Origin: an uncultured Asticcacaulis sp.
GTDB taxonomy: Bacteria; Pseudomonadota; Alphaproteobacteria; Caulobacterales; Caulobacteraceae
NCBI GenBank assembly: GCA_946480125.1
Contig: CAMLIY010000041.1
Span: 1 to 16,541, forward strand
DNA length: 16,541 nucleotides
Reading direction: 5' to 3'
Shown: positions 1 to 7,000 of the stretch, piece after piece
How the letters are laid out: each line of letters starts with the position of its first letter
Position numbering within the stretch: the first letter of the stretch is position 1
Program-made: the position numbers and the translations under genes
Notes under the pieces: model-generated
What the model saw: the letters and a program-made list of their open reading frames with translations, nothing else
What the model was told of the DNA's origin: nothing
Database searches by the model: none

Positions 1-5
1 CAAAG

Positions 6-20
6 CACATGCGGCATGTG
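6..20. promoter_or_regulatory. Perfect 7-1-7 inverted repeat upstream of the c-di-GMP gene
   Basis: The arms CACATGC (6-12) and GCATGTG (14-20) are perfect reverse complements around a single G. The dyad lies 37-51 bases before the first possible start of the PAS-GGDEF-EAL gene and about 190 bases before the start I prefer. It has the shape of a dimer-binding operator, but no T-run follows it, so it is not a terminator. No regulator can be named. The window begins five bases upstream, so the full context is unseen. Confidence 0.3.
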
Positions 21-56
21 GTGAAAGCTACAACCACGTGCGCGTAAACTTTCAGA

Positions 57-2342
57 ATGCTGACGGCGCTGCCTTCTCACACGTCTGGGTGCAGAAAGCG
101 TAACCTTGTTCTGCCAATTAAGAGGTTTGCAATCTTGCGCATGTATTCTGGTCTGCTGAAAAACAGACCGGTGGGAATATCGGCATCTTTTGGTAAACCA
201 GGGGTGAGTAGCGTGCATAAGAATAAGGATAGTCAGACAACGGCCGAGGGCGGTCAGTCTGAAACAATTGAACGGTTTGAAATCGGCTTCCGGACGCTGT
301 TTGACCAGAATCCGATCGCCATGTGGATTTTCGATGCCTGCACGCTCGATTTCGTTGCCGTGAATGATGCGACATGTGCCCTTTACGGATTTAGCCGCGA
401 CCAATTGCTGGCAAAGAATATCCTCGACCTATATGTTCCCGAAGAGCGCGCAGCTGCCTACCAGGAAATCATTGGATCAGCGGGCGTGCTCAATCCGGAC
501 CATCGCAGTCTCAAGCTAAAGGCCGATGGAACGCGCATCCGTGTCCTGCGCTTCGCCCGCCCGACTCGATACCGGAACCGGGACTGCGTGGTTGTCTGGA
601 ATATCGACATCACCGAGCGGGAACAGGCCTCGATCGAACTGAAGAGTACGCAGATATTCCTCGATGCCGTTGTCGAAAGCATTCCCTCGATGGTCTTCGT
701 GAAGGATGCGCGCGATGGTCGCTTCGTTCTGCTGAACAAGGCAGGCGAGGACTTGCTCGGCGTTAGCCGTCACGATCTCATCGGAAAATCGGACTTCGAT
801 CTTTTCGACGCGGAGGATGCCCGGCGTTTCCGCCTTGCCGACCAGGCGGTGGTTGCCTCAGGCAAACTTGTGAACATCGAAAATGAACCCCTATCCACGC
901 CAGGTGGTGTGCGATCATTGCGGACGCAAAAGGTCGGCGTACCCGATATCGACGGTCAGCCCCGTTATCTCCTGGGCATATCGGAAGATGTCACAGAAAA
1001 ACTGCAGATCGAAGAGCGGAGCCGGCACCTGGCCCTGCACGACATCCTGACGGATCTGCCCAATCGGCGGAAGTTCCAGAATATTCTCGATCGTGAAATG
1101 GAGCGCAAAGTCCCACAGAGTCAGGATTTCGCCCTCATTTTGCTCGACCTCGATCGCTTCAAGGCGGTCAATGACCGCCTTGGTCATCATGCGGGCGACC
1201 AGCTGTTACGCCTTGTCGCCAAGCGCATGCAATCCCAATTGGGCAAACATGATATCGTGGCCCGTCTCGGCGGCGACGAGTTCGGCGTCATTCACAAAGG
1301 TCGCATCTCCAAAGACACCGCCGCGCAGTTGGCCAGACGGCTCATCGCCGCGGTCAGTGAGCCATTCAATATTGAAGGCCAAATGGTCTCGGTCGGTTGC
1401 AGTGCCGGCATTGCGTTGAGATCCCACCACGGCAGTTCAGCCGACGCCTTGATGAAACGCGCTGATCTCGCGTTATACGCGGCCAAAAGTACGGGAAGAG
1501 GAGACTATGTCTGGTTCGAACTGGAAATGGAGGAAAAAGCGGACCATCTGCGCCTCCTTCGTGATGAACTGAGCATGGCTCTGGCTAACAAGGAGCTATT
1601 TCTCGAATACCAGCCGATCGTCAACACGCAGTCCGGCCGTACTGAAACCTTCGAGGCGCTATTGCGCTGGGCGCATCCGCGCCGCGGGTTGATTTCGCCG
1701 GCCGAATTCATCCCGGTAGCCGAAAGTTCTGGCCTTATATCAGCGATCGGTCAGTGGGTGTTGGAACAAGCATGCGCCGAGGCCGCAACCTGGCCTGCGC
1801 ATGTAAATGTCGCAGTGAATTTGTCGCCACTTCAATTTAATGGATTTGCATTGGCAGCAGATGTGATCCGCGCACTTGAACGGTCGCGCCTTCCCCCGGA
1901 ACGACTGGAGCTGGAAATCACCGAGTCGGTTTTCTTAACCGACACCCAAGACAACATCGGCACACTGCACCACCTGAAACAACTAGGCATAAGTATCGCC
2001 CTAGATGACTTCGGAACCGGCTATTCAAGCCTGGCCTATTTACGTCGCTTTCCGTTCGATAAGCTGAAAATCGACAGATCCTTCATCACTGACCTCACGG
2101 CTTCGCCCGAAAACCTGGCCATCGTGCGCGCGATCATTGGCCTTGGTAAAAGCTTTGGCGCTATCGTGACGGCGGAAGGCGTCGAAACGAAAGAGCAATT
2201 TGACTGTTTAGCATTAGAGGGCTGCGTGCAGGCGCAAGGCTACTGGATGGCCAGACCTATGAGCGCCGAACGCGCAATAGCCTGGCAAGCGAACACGACT
2301 GCGACGCCGGTGCAGCCTCCTAGATCTGCTAAAAAACGATAA
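57..2342 (+). CDS. PAS-PAS-GGDEF-EAL cyclic-di-GMP signalling protein
   Basis: Bifunctional-type c-di-GMP enzyme (diguanylate cyclase plus phosphodiesterase), probably cytoplasmic because no membrane segment or signal peptide is seen. Numbered from the ATG at 57: PAS 1 at about 72-190, ending in the usual WNIDITERE; PAS 2 at about 199-315, ending in GISEDVTEK; GGDEF at about 325-485 with an intact GGDEF at 405-409; EAL at about 500-750 with EAL at 533-535, ELEITES, DDFGTGYSS, the K of KLKIDRSF, AEGVE and QGY. Both catalytic sites look intact. The inhibitory I-site position five residues before GGDEF reads GKHD, not RxxD, so product inhibition is probably lost. Start is uncertain: ATG 57, ATG 141 or GTG 213. 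GTG 213 has AGGGG eight bases upstream and leaves both PAS domains whole; residues before it look non-conserved. The sensed ligand is unknown. Confidence 0.93.
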   Translation: MLTALPSHTSGCRKRNLVLPIKRFAILRMYSGLLKNRPVGISASFGKPGVSSVHKNKDSQTTAEGGQSETIERFEIGFRTLFDQNPIAMWIFDACTLDFVAVNDATCALYGFSRDQLLAKNILDLYVPEERAAAYQEIIGSAGVLNPDHRSLKLKADGTRIRVLRFARPTRYRNRDCVVVWNIDITEREQASIELKSTQIFLDAVVESIPSMVFVKDARDGRFVLLNKAGEDLLGVSRHDLIGKSDFDLFDAEDARRFRLADQAVVASGKLVNIENEPLSTPGGVRSLRTQKVGVPDIDGQPRYLLGISEDVTEKLQIEERSRHLALHDILTDLPNRRKFQNILDREMERKVPQSQDFALILLDLDRFKAVNDRLGHHAGDQLLRLVAKRMQSQLGKHDIVARLGGDEFGVIHKGRISKDTAAQLARRLIAAVSEPFNIEGQMVSVGCSAGIALRSHHGSSADALMKRADLALYAAKSTGRGDYVWFELEMEEKADHLRLLRDELSMALANKELFLEYQPIVNTQSGRTETFEALLRWAHPRRGLISPAEFIPVAESSGLISAIGQWVLEQACAEAATWPAHVNVAVNLSPLQFNGFALAADVIRALERSRLPPERLELEITESVFLTDTQDNIGTLHHLKQLGISIALDDFGTGYSSLAYLRRFPFDKLKIDRSFITDLTASPENLAIVRAIIGLGKSFGAIVTAEGVETKEQFDCLALEGCVQAQGYWMARPMSAERAIAWQANTTATPVQPPRSAKKR

Positions 2343-2447
2343 CACACACTTCAGCGAACTTTTTTTAGCGCACGCGCTATTCAGTGATGGTCAAGCTTGG
2401 TATGTTCCACATTCGTTCCGTTTGCGTGTGAGGGATATTAATTTGCC

Positions 2448-2618
2448 ATGATCGCTGATTACCTTGATAAACTCAATGATCAGCAACGCGCGGCCATCGC
2501 GTACGCGTGGGATGTGGCAATAAGCAGCCAAGTGGGAAATGCGCGTATATCGCGGCCCCCTTATGTCACAATTCGTGAAGTCACGCACCGATGTCCTTGC
2601 GTGCGCCAACCGTGGTGA
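2448..2618 (+). other. Short 56-residue ORF, possible helicase-start remnant
   Basis: An ATG ORF whose first residues (YLDKLNDQQRAAI) resemble the start of UvrD/Rep/PcrA-type helicases, where a 'YLDxLNxxQRxAV' stretch precedes the Walker A region. After about 18 residues the likeness stops and no GxGKT motif follows. It overlaps the 3' end of the convergent membrane-protein gene and has only a weak, distant GAGGG upstream. It is either a chance ORF or a decayed fragment. Confidence 0.15.
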
Positions 2619-2979
2619 CGATAAAGCCGGCCAGAACGTCCAGCCCACACATGACCGATAAGAGAAAGAAGGCGGATGTTGCAAACGGCGGCATGAGGAG
2701 GAACTCGACAATCGCTACGATCAAGACCAGCATGCCAAGAACGTGATTGGTGATGGAGCTGTCACTCGTACTTGTCGACTTGAGCACTTCAATGAACAGG
2801 CAGCCCAAGCCTGCAAAAATCACCAGGTCCGCAACGCTGATGATCCACTGGCCGGCTATCGTCGGCATGCCCAGGTGAAGCCAAGGGTCGGCAATATTGG
2901 CGCCGCCTGAGAATAACAGACCAAATGCGATCAAATTATATAAAGCAATTGGCAGGATCATCAGCGGAAATTTGCGCAT
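2581..2979 (-). CDS. Small four-helix integral membrane protein
   Basis: A 132-residue hydrophobic protein with four predicted transmembrane helices at about 5-24, 42-64, 78-96 and 100-122, a short charged linker (KSTSTSDSS) between helices 2 and 3, and a basic C-terminus. I chose the ATG at 2979 because AAAGGA precedes it at normal spacing; an in-frame start at 3021 adds 14 unremarkable residues and lacks such a site. It looks like a common small alphaproteobacterial membrane protein of unknown function. No catalytic motif is visible. An EcfG-like promoter sits just upstream, suggesting general-stress control. It converges on the c-di-GMP gene. Confidence 0.75.
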   Translation of the reverse strand: MRKFPLMILPIALYNLIAFGLLFSGGANIADPWLHLGMPTIAGQWIISVADLVIFAGLGCLFIEVLKSTSTSDSSITNHVLGMLVLIVAIVEFLLMPPFATSAFFLLSVMCGLDVLAGFIVTTVGARKDIGA

Positions 2980-3022
2980 GTGCAGTCCTTTGGTGAAACG
3001 GGTCAGAGCGGTACTGAACACG

Positions 3023-3049
3023 AACGGTAATTAATGGGCAATACGTTCC
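3023..3049 (-). promoter_or_regulatory. EcfG-like (general stress response) promoter
   Basis: Read on the minus strand: GGAAC (3049-3045), 18 bases, CGTT (3026-3023). The alphaproteobacterial EcfG consensus is GGAAC-N16/17-CGTT, so both boxes are exact but the spacer is one base long. Transcription would begin near 3015 and give a leader of about 35 bases before the ATG at 2979. This is the only GGAAC/CGTT pair at near-correct spacing that I found in the window's intergenic DNA. Confidence 0.45.
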
Positions 3050-3113
3050 GAGATCAGACGCGTTCGGGCAAATGAGGCCGCAAATGCAGGTGCCAGCAAC
3101 ACAAAATCGTTAG

Positions 3114-3141
3114 TTGATTTCTTGCGCTCGCCACCTATCTT
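3114..3141 (+). promoter_or_regulatory. Sigma-70-type promoter of the mini-transcript
   Basis: A -35-like TTGATT (3114-3119) and -10-like TATCTT (3136-3141) are separated by 16 bases. Transcription would start near 3148, about 30 bases before the short ORF at 3177. With the terminator at 3277-3306 this defines a transcript of about 160 nucleotides. Confidence 0.4.
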
Positions 3142-3176
3142 CAAGTCAACGTCAATTAGCGAAAGGAGGTGGTCTG

Positions 3177-3248
3177 ATGTCTCATTGTCCAACGCCGCAT
3201 GCGGTGAACCCGAGTACGGCCTTCATTGCAGGGAGCCGACTCGTCTGA
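3177..3248 (+). CDS. 23-residue short ORF with a near-perfect extended Shine-Dalgarno
   Basis: The ATG at 3177 follows GAAAGGAGGTGGTC (3161-3174), which differs by only one base from the complement of the alphaproteobacterial 16S rRNA 3' tail (GATCACCTCCTTTC), so ribosome binding should be very strong. The peptide starts MSHCPTPHAV, is 23 residues long and ends at TGA 3246-3248. It has no membrane segment and no run of one amino acid that would suggest a classical attenuator. A promoter and an intrinsic terminator flank it and no gene follows in the same transcript. It may be a real small protein, a leader, or an RNA whose task is to engage ribosomes. I do not recognise the product. Confidence 0.5.
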   Translation: MSHCPTPHAVNPSTAFIAGSRLV

Positions 3249-3276
3249 GTTGACCGCGTGCAAAGCAAGACAATGG

Positions 3277-3306
3277 AAGGGCTGCCGACTGGCCGCCCTT
3301 TTACTT
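3277..3306 (+). terminator. Rho-independent terminator of the mini-transcript
   Basis: Stem AAGGGC (3277-3282) pairs with GCCCTT (3295-3300); an inner GCC/GGC helix closes over a GACT loop, with one T/C mismatch between the two helices. A T-rich tail (TTACTTT) follows directly. This is a good intrinsic terminator 28 bases after the short ORF's stop. Confidence 0.7.
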
Positions 3307-3342
3307 TATATCAACGCAACAGATCTGAGCCCGCGCCTCGAT

Positions 3343-3492
3343 CTACAGCTTAAGAAATTCGATAAGTTTTGAATTGAATTCATCAGCGTGACTGACATTG
3401 ATACCGTGCGGAACGCCTGCTATCTGGTGAAGCTGGCTGTGAGCAATCGCCTTGTGCGTGCGGGCGCCCGATTCGTCAAAAGGTACGATGCG
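3343..3492 (-). pseudogene. C-terminal remnant of an alpha/beta hydrolase (chloroperoxidase-like)
   Basis: The minus strand encodes about 49 residues beginning RIVPFDESGARTHKAI and containing VPHGINVSHADEFN, then IEFLKL and a TAG stop at 3345-3343. This is the typical C-terminus of non-heme chloroperoxidase-like alpha/beta hydrolases: the strand with 'DRIVPF', and the catalytic histidine in 'PHGxNxxHxxEFN'. Upstream in this frame the similarity ends by about 3493, and the TAA stop of the dehydrogenase lies at 3519-3517. The nucleophile-elbow part is therefore missing. A deletion ending just after the dehydrogenase probably removed the rest. There is no start codon or ribosome-binding site. 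Confidence 0.65.
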
Positions 3493-3516
3493 ACTTGGTG
3501 ATCGGCACCTATCGCG

Positions 3517-4695
3517 TTACGGCGTCATCACGCATTTGATGCAGCCATCCTTCTTGTCGCGGAAGGTTTTGTAGAGGTCCGGCGCATCGTCCAGAGAGCC
3601 GCGGTGTGTAATGACGAAGCTTGGATCGATCTCGCCCTTTTCGATCTTCTCCAGCAAAATCGGAAGATAACGATGCACGTGGGTCTGACCGGATTTGAGG
3701 GTCAGTCCCTTATTGACGAAGGCGCCGAATGGGATCTTGTCGAGAAAACCGCCATAGACGCCGGGCATGGAAATCGTGCCGCAGCACCGGCAGGACAGGA
3801 AGGTTTCGCGCACGACGTGCGGCCGATCTGTACCCAGTTTGAGGGTCATCTTGACCTTGTCCAGGAAGGCGTCAAACGAACCGTGTCCGGCGGCTTCGGT
3901 GCCCACGGCGTCGATGCAGCGGTCCGGACCGCGTCCCGCCGTCTTCTCCTGGAGGATTTCATAGACGCCGTTCGAGTCCTTCGAAAAGTCGATCGTCTCA
4001 GTTTTGCCATCGCTGGCCGCAAGGGCGAGGCGTTCTGGGACCTCGTCAATGGCGATGACCCGGTCGGCGCCGAACATCCAGGCGCTTTTTATCGCGAACT
4101 GTGCCACCGGGCCGCAGCCCCAGACGGCGACGGTGTCGCCTTCCTCGATCTCAGCGTTTTCAGCACCCATGTAGCCGGTTGGGAAGATGTCGCTCAGAAA
4201 CAGAACCTGCTCATCCGTCAGGTGGTCGGGCACTTTGAACGGTCCAACATCGGCAAAGGGTACGCGGACATATTCGGCCTGGCCGCCTGAGAAGCCACCC
4301 AGCATGTGCGAATAGCCGAATAGCCCCGATGGGCTGTGCCCCATTAATTTTGCGGCCGTGGCCGCGTTCGGATTGGAGCGTTCGCAGCAAGAGGTAAATC
4401 CCTTCTTGCAAAAGAAGCATTCGCCACAGGCAATGGTGAAGGGTACGACGACGCGGTCGCCGACTTTCAGGTTGGTGACGGCGCTGCCAAGTTCGACCAC
4501 TCTGCCCATGAACTCGTGCCCAAGAATATCGCCCTTTTCCATAGTGGGAATGACGCCGTCGAGGAGGTGCAGATCGGACCCGCAAATGGCTGTTGAGGTC
4601 ACCTCGATTATGGCGTCGCGGGGATCGAGAATTTGCGGATCCGGGACCGTATCGACGCGTACATCGCCCGCGCCATGCCAACATAGAGCTTTCAT
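3517..4695 (-). CDS. Zinc-dependent alcohol/formaldehyde-type dehydrogenase (MDR family)
   Basis: A 392-residue medium-chain dehydrogenase close to the glutathione-independent formaldehyde dehydrogenase branch; it oxidises an alcohol or aldehyde adduct with NAD(P), presumably in the cytoplasm. Catalytic-zinc residues are C38 (CGSD), H60-E61 (GHE) and D169; the structural-zinc lobe has C90, C93, C96 and C104 in the C-x2-C-x2-C-x7-C pattern. The Rossmann motif is GCGPVA (193-198), and D217 at the end of beta-2 suggests NAD+ rather than NADP+. The ATG at 4695 has AAGG nine bases upstream. Length is normal. It is divergent from the SDR gene starting at 4947. The true substrate cannot be told from sequence. 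Confidence 0.92.
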   Translation of the reverse strand: MKALCWHGAGDVRVDTVPDPQILDPRDAIIEVTSTAICGSDLHLLDGVIPTMEKGDILGHEFMGRVVELGSAVTNLKVGDRVVVPFTIACGECFFCKKGFTSCCERSNPNAATAAKLMGHSPSGLFGYSHMLGGFSGGQAEYVRVPFADVGPFKVPDHLTDEQVLFLSDIFPTGYMGAENAEIEEGDTVAVWGCGPVAQFAIKSAWMFGADRVIAIDEVPERLALAASDGKTETIDFSKDSNGVYEILQEKTAGRGPDRCIDAVGTEAAGHGSFDAFLDKVKMTLKLGTDRPHVVRETFLSCRCCGTISMPGVYGGFLDKIPFGAFVNKGLTLKSGQTHVHRYLPILLEKIEKGEIDPSFVITHRGSLDDAPDLYKTFRDKKDGCIKCVMTP

Positions 4696-4946
4696 CGGTG
4701 CAACCTTATGGTGAGGATTTCAGATTGCGGTAGGGTACCAGCGGTGGCGTAAGAATGGCGCGCGGGCCGGGGATTCTACATATCAAAAAAGAATAAGGTC
4801 GATGGAGCGCGATCGGCTTGCGCGATATTTATGACTTAAGGGTTCCGCCGGAATCCCATTCTTGCGTGTTGTCTCCTAGTCTAACCGGGTCCGGCGGTTT
4901 CCCCTTTTTCACTGCAGACCTTCTGGCTGCATTCATGAGAGCCGTT

Positions 4947-5810
4947 ATGTCATCCGAAAATAAATCCCAAACCTATCCCGATGTCCGGTTCTCCGGTAGC
5001 GCCTCGGGTCGTCCCCTTGCCGTCGTCACGGGCGCGTCTTCCGGTATCGGCTATGAGCTAGCCATACAGTTCGCTCGCCATGGCTATGATCTGCTGATCG
5101 TGTCAGGCAGCGACGCCATCGACAATGCGGCCGCCCAATTGAAGGACTTCAATGTCGATGTCGTGGCGGTTCGCCATGATCTCACGCAGGAAGCGGAGGT
5201 CGACGCCTTCTGCAACGACATCCGGGCGATTGGCCGGCCCATCGCGGCTGCGGCGCTAAATGCCGGCGTCGGTGTCGGCGGCAAGTTTTATGAGACTGAT
5301 CTGTGTCGTGAACTCGACCTGATCAAGCTCAATGTTGTGTCGACTGTCCATGTCACCAAGCATCTCGTTCAGTACATGATCGAGCAAGGCGTGGGCGGCA
5401 AAATCCTGTTCACTTCGTCAGTTGCCGCAGCTGCCCCAGGGCCTTATGAGGCGGTCTACGCCGCGTCTAAGGCCTTCGTGCAATCTTTCGCCCTCGCTCT
5501 GCGTCATGAGTTGAAGGAGAAGGGTATCCAGGTGACGTCACTGCAACCTGGTCCGACCGATACGAACTTTTTCCACCGTGCCGATATGGACAACACCAAG
5601 GTTGGAGTGTCTGAGAAAGATGATCCCGCCGAAGTGGCACGTCAGGGCTTTGAGGCCTTGATGTCAGAAAAGGACCATGTGGTGGCGGGCTCTGCAAAAA
5701 ACCATATGATGACCACGGATCTCATTCCGGACGCCCTCAAGATTTCGCAACACGCGGACATGGCAAAGCCGGGCGGCGCGTCGAATATCCAAGGTGGGCC
5801 GCGCGATTAA
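4947..5810 (+). CDS. Short-chain dehydrogenase/reductase (SDR)
   Basis: A classical-type SDR of 287 residues from the chosen ATG at 4947. The cofactor motif TGASSGIG is at 28-35, then LNAGVG, catalytic S158, and Y171/K175 in YAASK, with the usual Ser-to-Tyr spacing; 'QPGPTDTNFF' follows. I prefer 4947 because GAGAG lies just upstream and the reading frame before it (open from 4818) encodes no SDR-like sequence. It contains a C-terminal extension of about 40 polar residues (GGASNIQGG near the end). It is divergent from the zinc dehydrogenase, a pairing that suggests a shared role in aldehyde or ketone handling. Substrate unknown. Confidence 0.9.
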   Translation: MSSENKSQTYPDVRFSGSASGRPLAVVTGASSGIGYELAIQFARHGYDLLIVSGSDAIDNAAAQLKDFNVDVVAVRHDLTQEAEVDAFCNDIRAIGRPIAAAALNAGVGVGGKFYETDLCRELDLIKLNVVSTVHVTKHLVQYMIEQGVGGKILFTSSVAAAAPGPYEAVYAASKAFVQSFALALRHELKEKGIQVTSLQPGPTDTNFFHRADMDNTKVGVSEKDDPAEVARQGFEALMSEKDHVVAGSAKNHMMTTDLIPDALKISQHADMAKPGGASNIQGGPRD

Positions 5811-5916
5811 CGGGGTTCCCTCAGGCATATTGACCGGCAGCCACGGTCCAAGCGCAAACGCAGCGAAGGAGACATCTTTGGTTTGCCTATTTAGGTGACA
5901 TTCCAAGCAGTGGCGT

Positions 5917-5942
5917 GAGCCGGCGTCGTTGTGGCCGGCCTC
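5917..5942. repeat. GC-rich inverted repeat between the SDR and YqcI/YcgG genes
   Basis: GAGCCGGC (5917-5924) can pair with GCCGGCCTC (5934-5942) with one bulged C and a nine-base loop. Neither strand has a T-run after it, so it is at most a weak terminator for the converging transcripts. The rest of 5811-5961 holds no gene I can support. Confidence 0.3.
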
Positions 5943-5961
5943 TATTCATTGTGCGCGACGG

Positions 5962-6060
5962 TCAAAAATTCCCCACCGAAGCCGGTCTCGACCCGGCTAG
6001 GGATCTCATCGCGCGCAACCAACCGAGTGTGAGCAGGATCACAAATGGTATGGCCGACAT
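5962..6060 (-). CDS. Candidate 32-residue single-pass membrane peptide
   Basis: An ATG at 6060 lies 17 bases after the stop of the YqcI/YcgG gene on the same strand. The peptide starts MSAIPFVILLTLGWL, giving one short hydrophobic helix, then a basic stretch (LRAMRSLAGSRP). No convincing Shine-Dalgarno is present (CTCCCC precedes it), so it would depend on translational coupling. It could be a small subunit, a remnant of a larger membrane protein, or chance. Confidence 0.25.
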   Translation of the reverse strand: MSAIPFVILLTLGWLRAMRSLAGSRPASVGNF

Positions 6061-6077
6061 TAATTCGGGGAGGCCGG

Positions 6078-6773
6078 TCACGAATGCACCCGTTGAAACG
6101 GACATTTCCAGTCCTCACCGACATGCCGCCCGCTGTACTGGCTCGCCTCTGAGGTCTCGCCAAAGCGGGCGAGCATAGGATTTGGCACGCCCGCTAAGGC
6201 GACGTCGCGCTGGATGATGCTTTCGCGCAGAGTTTCATAACGGCCCTCGGTCCGTAACGCTTCAAACTGGTCGTGGGCGTTGAAGACCATGACGGGCACG
6301 TCAAACTGGCGCGCCGGTCGGCTGGCAGACGGATGCAGCCCTACAACAAAGAAGGCCTCGCCGGCAAAGCTAAGCGAGAAATTCTTGTCGGCTATGTCCG
6401 GACTGACGCGGGGATCGTAGCTGTGACCTGCCTTCGCGTCCAGGGTTTCAAGGGCTTGAATACGGCGCCACATGGCGGCTTCAAATTGTTCCTCGGTTAG
6501 GCGCTCAGCCGTGTCGAAAATAACGACGAAGCTTTGGAACGGCCCGGGGGAGGCCTGATAGGCACGCGCGAAGTCAAGAATACTCTCGTAGATCGCTGCA
6601 TCGTCGCGCGGGCATCGAATGTCGCCGACGGTGAGAAACTGCATGCGCTGGCGACCCAAGGCTGACTTTGCACCGACACAGGGGAAAGCCTTATCCTTGA
6701 TCTTAGCCTCGAATTTTTCGACGAGCTTTGCGTCGGTCTCGCGCTCTTGCTGAACGTCAACTTGTATAAACAC
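6078..6773 (-). CDS. YqcI/YcgG family protein (GntA-like presumed heme N-hydroxylase)
   Basis: A 231-residue protein with the family's hallmark blocks: FPCVGAKSAL (30-39); MWRRIQALETLDA; a DPRVSPDIADKNFSLSFAGEAF-like run then VVGLHPSASRPAR; VFNAHDQFE; NPMLARFGE (198-206); QYSGR (212-216); and CPF (224-226) near the end. Known relatives (GntA of guanitoxin synthesis, DcsA of D-cycloserine synthesis, RohS) are heme enzymes that hydroxylate a guanidino nitrogen of arginine or related compounds. The substrate here is not known. The start is GTG at 6773, supported by AGGAAGG six bases upstream. It is divergent from the DUF1989-metallopeptidase-MOSC operon. No guanitoxin or cycloserine genes are nearby. 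Confidence 0.88.
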   Translation of the reverse strand: MFIQVDVQQERETDAKLVEKFEAKIKDKAFPCVGAKSALGRQRMQFLTVGDIRCPRDDAAIYESILDFARAYQASPGPFQSFVVIFDTAERLTEEQFEAAMWRRIQALETLDAKAGHSYDPRVSPDIADKNFSLSFAGEAFFVVGLHPSASRPARQFDVPVMVFNAHDQFEALRTEGRYETLRESIIQRDVALAGVPNPMLARFGETSEASQYSGRHVGEDWKCPFQRVHS

Positions 6774-6881
6774 GGCACACCTTCCTGAGTAGGTGCGTAG
6801 TGTATCGAGACCCAGATAAGTAGGCGGCCTGATTTATTCGGAGGTCGCACAAGCGGCGCATAAATCATTTCAGGAACGACA

Positions 6882-6909
6882 TATTTATGAAAACAGCCTC
6901 ATAAAACAA
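6882..6909 (-). promoter_or_regulatory. Putative promoter of the YqcI/YcgG gene
   Basis: On the minus strand a -35-like TTGTTT (6909-6904) and a -10-like TAAATA (6887-6882) lie 16 bases apart. The inverted repeat at 6884-6905 covers the spacer and touches both boxes, which would suit repressor control. The leader to the GTG would be about 100 bases. Confidence 0.3.
6884..6905. promoter_or_regulatory. TTTATGA-N8-TCATAAA dyad in the divergent promoter region
   Basis: Two perfect 7-base arms, TTTATGA (6884-6890) and TCATAAA (6899-6905), are separated by eight bases. A third CATAAA half-site lies at 6859-6864. AT-rich spaced dyads like this are typical binding sites for dimeric regulators, and this one lies between two divergent transcription units. 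No regulator gene is in the window. Confidence 0.45.
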
Positions 6910-7000
6910 CATCTTTGCGCATTCATTACATTCCGGGCGCAATTTGATATCTCGGTCCCGCGTTCGCCTTCTTAATGTTCGCTCATAAGAGGAGCTACAG

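Noticed and set aside
2360..2385. TTTTTTTAGCGCACGCGCTA region as a terminator for the c-di-GMP gene
   Set aside because: The T-run precedes the short hairpin rather than following it on the plus strand, and on the minus strand the hairpin is followed by A residues.
3604..4290. 228-residue plus-strand ORF inside the zinc dehydrogenase
   Set aside because: The minus frame has all zinc-ligand and Rossmann motifs; this is high-GC antisense openness.
4850..4875. GGAAT... as an EcfG promoter for the SDR gene
   Set aside because: The -35 has a T in place of C and no CGTT lies at 16-18 bases.
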